Assembly: GCA_029959085.1 (NCBI GenBank)
Contig: JARWIR010000018.1
Coordinates: 1,364,001-1,428,000, forward strand
DNA length: 64,000 bases
Origin: Nemophila menziesii
Taxonomy: Eukaryota; Streptophyta; Magnoliopsida; Boraginales; Hydrophyllaceae
Reading direction: 5' to 3'
Part shown: positions 36,801-51,300 of the stretch, piece by piece
Layout of the letters: each line of letters starts with the position of its first letter
Numbering within the stretch: the first letter of the stretch is position 1
Translations under genes and position numbers: made by a program
Notes under the pieces: model-generated
Seen by the model: only the letters and a program-made list of their open reading frames with translations
The model's database searches: none
Told to the model about the DNA's origin: nothing

Positions 36801-39800
36801 AAACTATGTGATATTTACAAAAAGGATAATGTAAGTTTTCATTTAGATTTATTCAACATTAATTTGGGTTTAGACCTAAGTGATATATATTTGGTTGAGG
36901 ATCAATATTCAGTTTTACAATATCTAATATCGCATTCTTAGGGTACACTTTATTTATAAGTGAGTTAAATTTAAATATTGCTATAAAGTTAATTTTTTTT
37001 AATTATACATATAGTTATAAGTTTCTTTTCTATGGATCAATATTTTTCATGAATTAATTTTCGGTTATTAGTTTTCAGATTACACGATAACCAAGATGAT
37101 AAAATTAGTATAATTATGATGAATCTTAAATTATAAGATTATAATTTCTTGAGATATGTTAGTCTAAACTAAATAATTTTTTTTTAAAATTTAAGATAAT
37201 ATAAAATTAAATCAATATTAATAATATTTTAATAAATATATATATTTACAAGATTCTTTATTAATATCGCAATCTTTAAATTGTTATATAATCGTTGACC
37301 TAATTCTAAGTAAAAATTATTTTATTAAATAGTGGATAATTCCTCACGTAAAATTAATATATTTTAGTATGATCTTTTATTTTAGGAAATTTGGATTTTA
37401 AATTTAATAGCTCATAAATCTTTATTAGTCATTTACACAATATTTATTTTCTAATTTAAGAACTCTTTGATCTACTTAAAAGTAGGATGACACAAATCCA
37501 ATTCCTGAAAAAATAATCAAATTTATATCCATTTTTATCAGATATGACGTAAAGGATGCGGTTTAGCTGCGTTTAGTCTTCATCCCTAATCACGACTTTA
37601 AATAATATTATAAATGATTTTTAAGTATTATAAAATTGAATACAGAATTGGTGAGATGCAATATATACGTATTAGGGTATATAGTAATAAACTATACAAT
37701 AATTGGTACATTATATATGAAATAGTTTTAGCTGGTCGATACCATATATAAGTATTATGTGTAGATTTTAAAAATACTATCGAATACTTATCAAAATCTA
37801 AAGAAAAGTTTATTTCTCTACTCTTCAAATGAAACTAATATGTACATTAGCAATAAGTCTAATCTTATATTTTAGGAAATATAGATTTCAAATATATTAG
37901 TTGGTTATATATTAATTAGCCACTCACACACCAATGAATTTCTAACTGAAGAACACTTTGATCGAATTATTAGACAATTTAATATAAAAAACTTATAATA
38001 ATTAAATCAATTTAGATTTAAAAATTTAATAAATTTTGGGTACGACAATTCTAAAATCTAGCATGCATGTTAAGAAATAAAAGCAACATTGGAAATAGTT
38101 CATGTGTTTGAAACTAATGTGCCATAGTGTATAAGGCCAGTGAGACAATGTGGCACTTGTCGTTAAAATTTGTCCAAGTTTCCTTTTGTTTCTAATTCTA
38201 TATGAATAATACAATGACACCAACTTAAACTTGGACAAATATTAGTGATACACCTTGATAGGTGCAATCACAATGAGTATTGGGTCTTATTTTGAAAATA
38301 CATAATTATCAATTATCGAAAGACATCTCTACTAATTAATCAAGGCATAGAAACTATGTATAATCTACACAATGGTTAATGTTGGTCTTTATATTGATTT
38401 ATTTAACATAATTTTGGGTTTATCCCCAATTAATATATATTTAGTTGAGCTATGCATATTAAGTTTTACAACATCTATATAGCATTCTTAGGTACGTTCT
38501 ATTTATGAGTGATTTAGATTTATATATTGTGTTAATGTTAAGAAATTTTTAATTATACGTGTAGTTATAACTTTATTTTCTATGGATCAATATTTTTCAT
38601 GGATTAATTATCATTTATTTGTTTAAGATTACACGACGACCATGATGATAAAATTTGTATAAAGATGATGAATCTTAAATTATAAGATTATAATTTATTC
38701 AGATATGTTAATCTAAACTTAATATAATTTTTTTTAAACTTAAAACAATATAAAATTAAATTAAAAAGAATATTATTTTAAAATATAGATATATATTTAC
38801 AAGATTATTCATTAATATCGCAATCATTAAATCGTTATCTAGTCATTGACCAAATTCTAAGTAAAAATTGTTTCCATAAATAGTGGATAAATTCCTTAAG
38901 CGAAATTAATATATAAGTATGACCCTTTATTTTAGGAAGTTTAGATTTTGAATTTATTTGCTCATATATAATCATTAATCATTTACACAATAATTATTTT
39001 TTAATTCAAGAACTCTTTGATTTACTTAAAATTAGGAAGACAACATATCGTACATCTCCAAATCCACAAAAATAATCAAATATGTATCCATTAACAATCA
39101 CATGTCATAATTATTTACCAGATCTATATCAGCGACAGATGTGGTTTAGCTAATCATGACTTTATATAATATTATAAATTATTTTTAAATATTGTAAAAT
39201 TAACTACAAAATTATTAGAATACCATGTATACGTATTAGGGAATATAATAATAGACTATACAATAATTGGTACTTTATTTACGAAATAATTTTAGTTGGT
39301 CGATACCATATATAAGTATTATGTGTAGATTAAAATACTATCTAATCCTTATCAAAATCTAAAAAAAGATTATTTCTTTACTCTTCAAATGAAAGTAATA
39401 TGTACATTAACAATAAGTCTAATATTATATTTTAGGAATATAATTTTTTTATATATTAGCTGGTTATATATTAATTAGTTATTCACACAACAATTAATTT
39501 CTAACTGAAGAACACTTTGATCGGATTATCAGACAATTTAATCTAAACCAAACTTGGTTTAATTAAATCAAGTCGGATTTAAAAATTTGTTAAATTTTGG
39601 GTACTACAATTCTAAAGTCTAGCATGCAAGTTAAGATGGAAAACCAACATTGGATAGTTCATGTGTGTGAAACTAATGTGCCATAGGGCATAGGAGCAGT
39701 CAGACAGTGTGGCGCTTATAGTTAAAATTTGTCCAAGTTCCTTTTGTTTCTTTATCTATATGAACAATACAATGACCCCAACTTTATCTTGGACAAATAT

Positions 39801-41847
39801 TAGAGATACACCTTGAGAGGTGCATTCACAATGACTATTCGGTCCTTATTTTGAAATTACATAATTATCAATAATCGAGGGACAACTCAACTAATTAATC
39901 AATACATAGAAACTATGTGATATCTACACAATGGATAATGTTGGTCTTCTTATTAATTTATTCAACATAATTTTAGGTTTTTCCCCAAATAATATATATT
40001 TGGTTGAACTATCAATATTCAGTTTTATAACATCTAATATAGCATTCTTAGTATATGTTCTATTTATGAGTGATTTAAATTTAGATATTGTGTTAGAGTT
40101 AAGAAATTTTTAATTATACATGTAGTTATAAGTTTCTTTTCTATGGGATCAATATTTTCATGAATTAATTATCAGTTATTTGTTTTCATATTGCACGATG
40201 ACCATGATGATTAAATTTTTTTATAGATGATGAATCTTAAATTATATGATTATAATTTTTTGAGATATGTTAGTCTAAACTTAATATAATTTTTTTTAAA
40301 CTTAAAATAATATAAAATTAATTCAACAAGAATATTATTGAAAATATAAATAAATATTTACAACATTCTTCATTAATATCGTAATCTTTAAATTGTTATA
40401 TAATCATTGACCAAATTCTAAGTAAAAATTATTTCCCTAGATAGTGGATTATATAAGTATGATCTTTTATTTTAGGAAATTTTGATTTTAAATTTAATAC
40501 CTCATAAATCTTTATTAGTCATTTACACAACAATTATTTTCTAATTTAAGAAACTCTTTGATCTACTTAAAAGTAGGATGACACAAATCCGAATCAAGAA
40601 AAAATAATCAAATTTATATCCATTTTTATCATATCTGTATCCGTAGAGGATGCGGTTTAGCTGCGGTTAGTCTTCATCCCCAATCACGACTTTAAATAAT
40701 ATTATAAATAATTTTTAAATATTATAAATTGACTACAGAATTAGTGAGATACCATATATACGTCTTAGGGAATATAGTAATAAACTAGACAATAATTGGT
40801 ACTTTATTTATGAAATAATTTTAGGTTGTCGATACCATATATAGGTATTAAGTATAGATTTTAAAAATACTATCTAATACTTATCAAAATCTAAAGAAAA
40901 GTTTATTTCTCTACTCTTCAAATGGAACTAATATGTACATTAATAATAAGTCTAATCTTATATTTTAGGAAATATTGATTTCAAATATATTAGTTGGTTA
41001 TATATTAATTAGCCATTCACACTCCAATAAATTTTTAATTGAAGAACACTATAATCGAATTAACAATCTAATCGAAAACAAACTTAATATAATTAAATCA
41101 ATTCAGATTTAAAAATTTATTAAATTTTGGGTACGACAATTCTAAAATCTAGCATGCATGTTAAGAAATAAAAGAAACATTGGAAATAGTTCATGTGTTT
41201 GAAACTAATGTGCCATAGTGTATAAGTCTCGTTAAAATTTGACCAAGTTTCCTTTTGTTTCTAATCTATATGAACAATACAATGACACCAACTTAAACTT
41301 GGAGAAATATTAGTGATACACCTTGATAGGTGCTATCACAATGACTATTGGGTCTTATTTTGAAAATACATAATTATCAATTATCGAAAGACATCTCTAC
41401 TAATTAATCAAGGCATAGAAACTATGTATAATATACACAATGGATAATGTTGGTCTTTATATTGATTTATTTAACATTATTTTGGGTTTATCCCCAATTA
41501 ATATATATTTAGTTGAGCTATGCGTATTCAATTTTACAACATCTATATAGCATTCATAAGTACATTCTATTTATTAGTGATTTAGATTTATATATTGTGT
41601 TAATGTTAAGAAATTTTTAATTATACATGTAATTATAACTTTATTTTCTATGGATCAATATTTTCCATGGATTAATTATCATTTATTTGTTTAAGATTAC
41701 ACGACGACCATGATGATAATTTTTTTATAAAGATGATAAATCTTAAATTATAAGATTATAATTTATTCAGATATGTTAATCTAAACTTAATATAATTATT
41801 TTAAAACTTAAAATAATATATAATTAAATTAAAAAGAATATTATTTT

Positions 41848-41885
<38 letters not shown>

Positions 41886-42826
41886 CAAGATTATTCATTA
41901 ATATTGCATTCATTAAATCGTTATCTAGTCATTGACCAAATTCTAAGTAAAAATTGTTTCCTTAAATAGTGGATAAATTCTTCAAGCGAAATTAATATAT
42001 AAGTATGGTCCTTTATTTTAGAAAATTTAGATTTTAAATTTAATAACTCATAAATAATCATTAGTCATTTACACAATAATTATTTTTTAATTCAAGAACT
42101 CTTTGATCAACTTAACAGTAGAATGACAATAGATAGTACATATCCAAATCCAGAAAAAAAAATCTATATCCATTAACAAGCGGATCTTAGAATTATTTAG
42201 CAAGATATGGTTTAGCCAATCACGACTGTAAATAATATTATATATCATTTTTAGATATTATAAAATTAACTACATAATTAGTGGAATGCCATATATATGT
42301 ATTAGGGAATATAGTAATAAACTAGACAATAATTGGTACTTTATTTATGAAATAATTTTAGCCGGTTGATACCATATATAAGTATTATGTGTAGATTAAA
42401 ATACTATCTAATCCTTATCCATATCTAAAGAAAAGATTATTCTCTACTCTTCAAATGAAACTAATATTTATACTAACAATAAGTCTAATCTTATTTTAGG
42501 AAATATAGATTTTAAATATATTAGCTGGTTATATATAAATTAGTCAATCACACAACAATTAATTTTTAACTAAAGAACACTTTGATCTGATAATTAGAAA
42601 ATTTAATCTAAAACAAACTTGTTATAATTAAATCAAGTCAGATTTAAAAATTTGTTAAATTTTGGGTACTACAATTCTAAAGTCTAGCTAGTATGCAAGT
42701 TAAGAAAGAAAACCAGTATTGGCAATAGTTCATGCGTTTGAAAGTAATGTGCCATACTGCATAAGTCATAGGCAGTGAGACAGTGTGGCACTTGTAGTTA
42801 AAATTTGTCCAAGTTTCCTTTTGTTT

Positions 42827-45319
42827 TTTTGTTACGAGTGGGAGACCAAAGGTCAGGAAAACAACATAAAAGCAATTAGGATAGAACATCTTGGAATAAC
42901 CCCAGGCTATAAATCAACCTAGACGTTTTTCAACCGAATCTATCCCTTGTGATTATACTTTATAACCCTCTAGGTGGGTCTATGTGGGTGCAAAAGGGCA
43001 CGTCTTGTGAAATTCCTCTATGTGTAAGCCAATCCGCACACTTATTCTTTTCTCTATACACCCCTTTAAATGAAAAATCCTTATTACGAGCCGCCAAACC
43101 TCTTATCTAATTGAATTCCAAAATGATCTCACCTAACTCCCATGAGTCTACTTCCACCTCTAAGTCCTTGATTCCCATTTCCTCCACCATTTGTAGTCCT
43201 TCGTAATGTTCAACGATCTCAACAACACCGGCCAATCCATGATTTATTCTCATCGAAAATCCGCAAATCCAGTTTCCCTCTTTATCCCGGATTACATTTC
43301 CACCACCTTCCATATTCCTCTATTTAGTAAGGCCTATTTGGTTTGGACCAACCAATCAAATTAACATATCTCATACTAGTTAGTGATTTACCCAAATTAT
43401 TTTCCCAAGCCGTGATATAATTTTGAGCCCGGTAAATAGCATTCCGTAGAACCTCCTTACCATTGGGGAAGTTACAGCCCTTGAAAACCACATCATTCCG
43501 TTCTACCAAAATTTTCTCAATTAATGTGTAAAAAATACGTTCCATATTTGCCAGAGAAAAGGCCAGTGTTTGATAAGTTTTTTGCCCACCAGTAGCTACT
43601 GATCTGTTCCAAGATAGGACTCTAAATGCATACACCCGTTACCAACGGTATATTCTTCATTTACACGGATCTCTAAGTTATGTGAACTGTCCATCCTTTC
43701 AAATAAGGGGGAATGATACCCCCATTGCGTTGATGAGCTGCTGCTGATCAACGGCTGCTGATAGTTGACGAACTGTTGCTGACTAGTGTCCTGAGTTGAT
43801 GCAGGCCAGGTTCAGATGAAAGTGGTAGCTGGAAACCGAGGGCCCCTGAAACGGCGAGACCCCCACTGTCCAACATGGATTGAAGCTCGTATTATGCATA
43901 TTTGGCAAAGGACCCTTTAACAGTTGACCCAGAGAGTTAACAGTAATGTTTTCCATAATTGCATTCGAGGTCCCAGAAAGAAATGAATTATCACATAGGT
44001 TAGAAATAAAATTTCCACATATATCAGTGCCCCCAATACTCGCCTCTTTTTTAACTTCATCCCATATCCTGGCCACTACCACGCATGAACAATAACAATA
44101 TCCCCACTCTTGGAAAATTTATTTCTTGTAGCAAGACTCTCATGAATAACCCTCCAGACTAGCACTCTCGTTTTTTGGGGGAATTTAAGCTTCCATGCTT
44201 TGTCCCATGCCATAACCACCTCACTAACTATCCCCGACTGATTTAACAGTGTAGGCCCCATGAACCTCTAACATCCAATTGTTTCCATTCGAACACTAGA
44301 AAATTCGAGTAACTTGGATGGAGCAAGGAGGTGCTGAAAACTATCACAATCCCAAGGCCCATTGCTTGTAACATAATCACTAACTTGTATGAATTTATCT
44401 GCTTCCTCCAAAGTACTTGTGACACGCTTAATCAAAGCCGGATCTCCTAACCAAACATCCAGCCAAAAGAAAACCCTCCGCCTATTATACGTAGACCATC
44501 GGAATCTCTGTCTAAGTACGAGAATACCTTCGACAATGGTCCTAGGAATACACGAATCAATAGGTTTAGATGAATAGTGAAGAGCATTCGCCTTGAAATA
44601 TTTCAGTCTCATAATAGTAGTCCATAAGGTGACTCGTGGTGTATCACTTTCCAACCCAACTTTCCTACTAGCATTATATTCATATCCTGCTAAACGGAAA
44701 CCAAGTCCACCCACTCTTTTAGGTCTACACACGTCCTTTCAAGCAACCCGGTTAATGCGATTCACCACAAATAAACTCTCTTCTTATACGGTCAATTTCC
44801 TCACAAACGTACTTAGGTAACTTTCACACTTGCATAATATACATAGGAATTGCGCGTAACACTAAGTGAGTAGAAGTTATCCGACCGCTAACGCCAAGAA
44901 GCTGCTTTTCCACTTCAAAAGTTTCTTCCTAAGCCCATTGATGAATTCACCATAAAAAGCTCTTGTCTTCTTCTGGAAAGGATGGTAACCCTAAGATGTT
45001 TTCCCAAACCCTCTGCTCCTTCTATAGCCGCTTCTGAAGGTAATACACGAAGTCATCCCTTCATCTCAATTTTTCGAAAAATAGATAATGATTTATCTTT
45101 GTTGATCGTTTGCCCCGCATACAGAACATATTCAGCCAGCATATCCTGCAAAAGATCAAGATTATCAAAAGTGACTTCCACAAATAAAATGATATATATT
45201 ATCAGCAAAAAATATATGAGAGATAAGAATCCCCCTTGAATTAAGCTGAAGAGCATGCCATGTACCCTCCACCACGAGTTGTTGTATAAGGATCCATAAC
45301 CTTTCCATGCAAAAGATAA
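42827..45319 (-). mobile_element. 5'-truncated LINE in satellite block 1
   Basis: 2,493 bp, at the same site, orientation and truncation point as the other two copies, with the same 16-bp duplication (42811-42826 and 45320-45335). The RNase H-like part is open here at 43313-43107 (NVIRDKEGNWICGFSMRI, then DLEVEVDSWEL). Around 44,758-44,825 it keeps a segment (CTCTTCTTATACGG...) missing from the other copies but lacks CAGTTCTTCCAATATA, so each lineage lost a different piece. It is the most divergent of the three. Confidence 0.93.
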
Positions 45320-48300
45320 AAGTTTCCTTTTGTTTCTTTACATATATAAACAATTCAAAGACCCCAACTTAGTCTTGGACAAATATTAGTGATGCACCTT
45401 GAGAGGTGCAATCACAATGACTATTGGGTCATTATTTTGAAAATACATAATTATCAATTATCGAGGGACAACTCAACTAATTAATCAAGACATAGAAACT
45501 ATGTGATATCTACACAATGGATAATGTTGGTCTTCTTATTGATTTATTCAACATAATTTTAGGTTTTTCCCCAAATAATATGTATTTGGTTGAGCTATCA
45601 ATATTCAGTTTTATAACATCTAATATAGCATTCTTAGCGTATGTTCTATTTATGAGTGATTTAAATTTAAATATTGTGTTAGAGTTAAACAAATATTAAT
45701 CATACATGTAGTTATAAGTTTCTTTTCCATGGATCAATATTTTTCATGAATTATTTATCAGTTATTTGTTTCCATATTGCGCGATGACCATGATGATAAA
45801 ATTTCTGTAAAGATGATAAATATTAAATTATATGATTATATTTTTTTGAGATATGTTAGTCTAAACTTAATATAATTTTTTTTAAACTTAAAACAATATA
45901 AATTAAATCAACAAGAATATTACTTTAAAATATATATAAATATTTACAAGATTACTCATTAATATTGCAATAATTAAATCATTATCAAATCATTGACCAA
46001 ATTCTAATTAAAAATCATTTTCCTAAATAGTGGATATATTCCTTAAGCAAAATTATTATATAAGTATGATAATTTATTTTAGGAAATTTAGATTTTAAAA
46101 TTTATAGCTTATAAATCATCATTAGTCATTTACATAACAATTATTTTCTAATTCAAGAACTCTTTGATGTACTTAAAAGTACGATGACAACAGATCGTAT
46201 ATATCCAAATCTAGAAAAAATAATCAAATCTATATTCATTAACCATCGGATTTTAGAATTATATGCCAGTATTAACGACGGATGCGGTTTAGCTAGCGGT
46301 TAGTGTGCATCCCCAATCATGGCTTTAAATAATATGATAAATTATTTTTAAGTATTATTCAAATTAACTACAAAATTAGTAGGATACCATATATACGTTT
46401 TAGGGGATATAGTAATAAACTAGACAATAGTTGGTACTTTATTTGTGGAATAATTTTAGTTGGTCGATACCATGCATATATGAGTAAAATACTATCTAAC
46501 CTTATCCAAATCTAATGAAAAGTTTATTTCTCCACTCTTCAAATGAAACCAATATGTACACTAACAATAAGTCTAATCTTATATTGTAGGAAATATAGAT
46601 TTTAAATATATTAGGTGGTTATATATTAATTAGCCATTCACACAACAATTTATTTCTAACTGACGAACACTTTGACAGGATTATTAGACCATTTAATCTA
46701 AGAATTTGTTAAATTTTAGTTACAACAATCCTAAAATCTAGCATGCAAGTTAAGAAAGAAAACCACCATTGGCAAAAGTTCACGTGTGTGAAACAAATGT
46801 GCCATAGTGCATAGGGCTAGTGAGATAGTGTGTGACTTGTATTTAGAATTTATCCAACTTTCCTTTGATTCTTTATCTGTATGAGCAATACAATGACCCA
46901 AACTTAATCTTAGAAAAATATTAGTTATACACCTTGAGAGGTGCAATCACAATGACTATTGGGTCCTCATTTTGAAAATACATAATTATCAATTATCAAG
47001 GGACATCTCTACAAATTAATACCGACATAGAATCTATGTGATATCTACACGATGGATAATGTTGGTCTTCATAATGATTTATTCAACATAATTTTGGGTT
47101 GATCCCCAGTTAATATATATTTAGAATATTCAAATTTACAAGATCTAATATAGCATTCGTAGGATACTCTCTATTTATGAGTGATTTAAATTTAAATATT
47201 GTGTTAAAGTTAAGATATATTTAATAATACATGTAGTTATAACTTTCTTTTTAATGAATCAATATTTTCGAAGAAGTAATTATCAGTTAATTGTTTCTAG
47301 ATTACACGATGACCATGATGATAAAAATTAGTATAAAGATGACGAATGTTAAATTATAACATTACAATTTCTTGAGATATGTTAGTCTAAATTTAATATA
47401 ATTTATTAAAACTTAATATAATATAAAATTAAATTAACATAAATATTATTTTAAAATATATATAAATATTTACAAGATTATTCATTAATATCATAATTAT
47501 TAAATCATTATCTAATCATTGACCAAATTCTAAGAAAAAATTATTTCCCTAGATAGTGGATAAAATCCTTAAGCAAAATTAATATATATGTATGATACTT
47601 TATTTTAGGAAATTTAGATTTTAAATTTAATAGCTCATAAATCATCACTAGTCATTTACCCAACAATTATTTTCTAATTCAAGAAGTCTCTGATCTACAT
47701 AAAAACAGATAGTACATATCCAAATTCAAACACAGTAATCAAATCTATATTCATTAACCATCGGATCTTAGAATTATTGATGTGGTTAATCACGACATTA
47801 AACATTATTATAAATTATTTTTAAATATTATAAAATTAACTACAGAATTAGTGGGATACCATATATATGTATTAGGCAATTGTAATAAACTAGACAATAA
47901 TTGGTACTTTATTTATGAAATAATTTTATTTGGTCGATACCATATACAAGTATTATGTGTATATTAAAATACTATATAATCCTTATCTAATGAAAAGTTT
48001 ATTTCTCTACTCTTCAAATGAAACTAATACGTAATCTAACAATAAGTTTAATCTTATATTTTAGGAAATATAGAATTTAAATATATTAGCTGGTTATATA
48101 TTAATTAGTAATTCACACAACAATTAATTTCTAACTGAAGAACTCTTTGATCGGATTATTAGACAATTTAACCTAAAACAAACTTGTTATAATTAAATCA
48201 AGTCGAATTTAAAAATTTGTTAAATTTTGGGTACTACAATTCTAAAATCTAGCATGCAAGATAAGAAAGAAAACCAACATTGGTAATAGTTCATGTGTGA

Positions 48301-51300
48301 AACAAATGTGTCATAGTGCATAGGGCCACTAAGATAATGTGTCACTTGTAGTTAAATTTTGTCCAAGTTTCTTTTTGTTTCGTTATCTATATGAACAATA
48401 CAATGACCCCAACTTAATCTTGTACAAATATTAGTGATACACCTTAAGAGGTGCAATCACAATGACTATTGGGTCCTCCCTCTGAAAATACATTATTATC
48501 AATTATCAATGGACATCTCTACTAATTAATCAAGACATAGAAATTGTGTGATATCTACACAATGGATACTGTTGGTCTTCATATTGATTTATTCAACATA
48601 ATTTTAGATTTATTCACAATTAATGTATATTTGGTTGAACTATCAATATTATTTTACAACATCTACATAGCATTATTAGGGTACGTTCTATTTATGAGTG
48701 ATTTAAATTTCTATATTGTGTTAAAGTTAAGAAATTATTAATTATACATGAGTTATAACTTTTTTTTTCTATAGATCAATATTTTTCATGAATTAATTAT
48801 CAGTTATTTTCTTCAGATTAGACGATGACCATGATGATAAAACTTGTATAAAGATGATGAATCTTAAATTATAAGATTAAAATCTCTTCAGTTATATTAG
48901 TCTAAACTTAATATAATTTTTTTAATAGTTAAAATAATATGAAATTAAATCAAGAAGAATATGATTTTAAAATATATATAATATTTACAAAATTATTCAT
49001 TAATATCGCAATCATTAAATCGTTATCTAATAATTGACTAAATTGTAAGTAACAATTGTTCCCCTAAATAGTGGATACATTCCTTAGGCAAAATTATATA
49101 TATACGTATGATCCTTTATTTTAGGAAATTTAGATTTTAAATTTAATAGCTCATATATAATCATTAAACATTTACACAACGATTATTTTCTAATTCAAGA
49201 ACTCTTTGATTTACTTAAAAGTTGGATGACAACATTTATATCGTATATCCAAATCCAGAAAAAATAATCAAATCTATATCCATTAACCATCAGATGTTAT
49301 AATTATTTACCAAATCCGTGACGGATGTGGTTTAGCAAATCACAACTTTAAATAACATTATAAATTATTTTTGATATTATAAAATTAACTAAAAAATTAG
49401 TGGGATACCATATATACGTATTACGGAATATAATAACAAAATAGACAATAATTGGTACTTTAATTACAAAATAATTTTAGTTGGTCGATACCATATATAA
49501 GTATTATGTGTAGATTAAAATACTATCTAATCCTTATCCATATCTAAAAAAGATTATTCCTCTACTCTTCAAGTGAAACTAATATGTACACTAACAATAA
49601 GTCTAATATTATATTTTAGGAAATATAGATTTTTTATATATTAGCTTGTTATATATTAATTAGGCATTCACACAATAATTAATTTCTAACTGAAGAACAC
49701 TTTGATCGGATTATTAGACAATTTAATCTGATACAAACTTATTATAATTAAATCAAGTAGGATTTAATAATTTATTAAATTTTGGATACTACAATTCTAA
49801 ATATAGCATGCAAGTTAAGAAAAAAAACCAAGATTAGCAATAGTTCATGTGTGTAAAACTAATATGCCATAGTGCATAGGGCCAGTGAGACTTGTAGTTA
49901 AAATTTGTCCAAATTTCTTTTGTTTCTTTATCTATATGAATAATACAATGACCACAACTTAATCTTGGACAAATATTAGTGATACACCTTTAGAGATGCA
50001 ATCACAATGACTATTTATTCGTCATTTTGAAAATACATAATTATCAATTATCGTGGGACAACTCAACTAATTAATCAAGACATAGAAACTATGTGATATC
50101 TACACAATGGATAATGTTGGTCTTCTTATTGATTTATTCAACATAGTTTTAGGTTCTTCCCCAATTAATATATGTTTGGTTGAGCTATCAATATTCAGTT
50201 TTACAACATCTAATATAGCATTCTTAGTGTACACTCTATTTATGAGTGATTTAAATTTAATTATTGTGTTGAAGTTATGAATTTTTTTAATTATACATGT
50301 AGTTATAAGTTTATTTTCTATGGATCAATATTTTTCATGAATTAATTATCAGTTATTTGTTTTTAGATTGCACGATGACCATGATGACAAAATTTGTATA
50401 AAGATGATGAATCTTAAATTATATGATTATAATTTTTTGAGATATGTTATTCTAAACTAAATATAATTTTTGTAAAACTTAAAATAATATAAAGTTAAAT
50501 AAAGAGAATATTTTTTTAAATCTTAAATAAATATTTACAATATTCTTCATTAATATCGCAATCTTTAGATTGTTATCTAATCATTGACCAAATTCTAAGT
50601 AAAAATTATTTTTCTAAATTGTGGATAAATTCCTTAGGCAATATTACTATATAAGTAAGATCCTTTATTTTAGGAAATTTAGATTTTAAAATTAATAGCT
50701 CATAAATCTTTATTAGTCATTTAAAAACAATTATTTTCTAATTCAAGAACTCCTTGACCTACTTAAAAGTAGGATGACAACTGATCAGAAAAATAATCAA
50801 ATTTATATCCATTTTTATCAGATCTATATCCGTAGCGGATGCAGTTTAGCTTAGCTGCGGTTAGTCTTCATCTGCAATCACGTTTTTAACTATTATTATA
50901 AATAACTTTTAATATTATAAAATTAACTACAAAATTAGTGGGATATCATATACACGTATTAGGTAATATAGTAATAATCTTGACAATAATCGGTACTTTA
51001 TTTATGAAATAATTTTAGTTGGTCGATACCATATATAAGTATTATGTGTTAGATTTTGAAAATACAATCTAATACTTATCAAAATCTAAAGAAAAGTTTA
51101 TTTCTCAACTCTTCAAATGGAACAAATTTGTACACTAACCATAAGTCTAATCTTATATTTTAGGAAATATAGATTTTAAATATATTAGTTGGTTATATAT
51201 TAATTAGCCATTGACACAATAATTAATTTCTAACTGAAGAACACTTTGATCGAATTATTAGACAATTTAATCTAAAACAAATTTGCTATAATTAAATCAA

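Larger units (their letters stand above)
30452..45319. repeat. Satellite block 1 (complete, 14,868 bp)
   Basis: Monomers T1 30452, T2 31984, T3 33512, T4 35068, T5 36621, T6 38176, T7 39735 and T8 41245, then the LINE copy from 42827. T8 carries a long TA run at about 41,850-41,881. T7 has the 21-bp deletion (near 40,450) shared with block 2. Confidence 0.92.
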
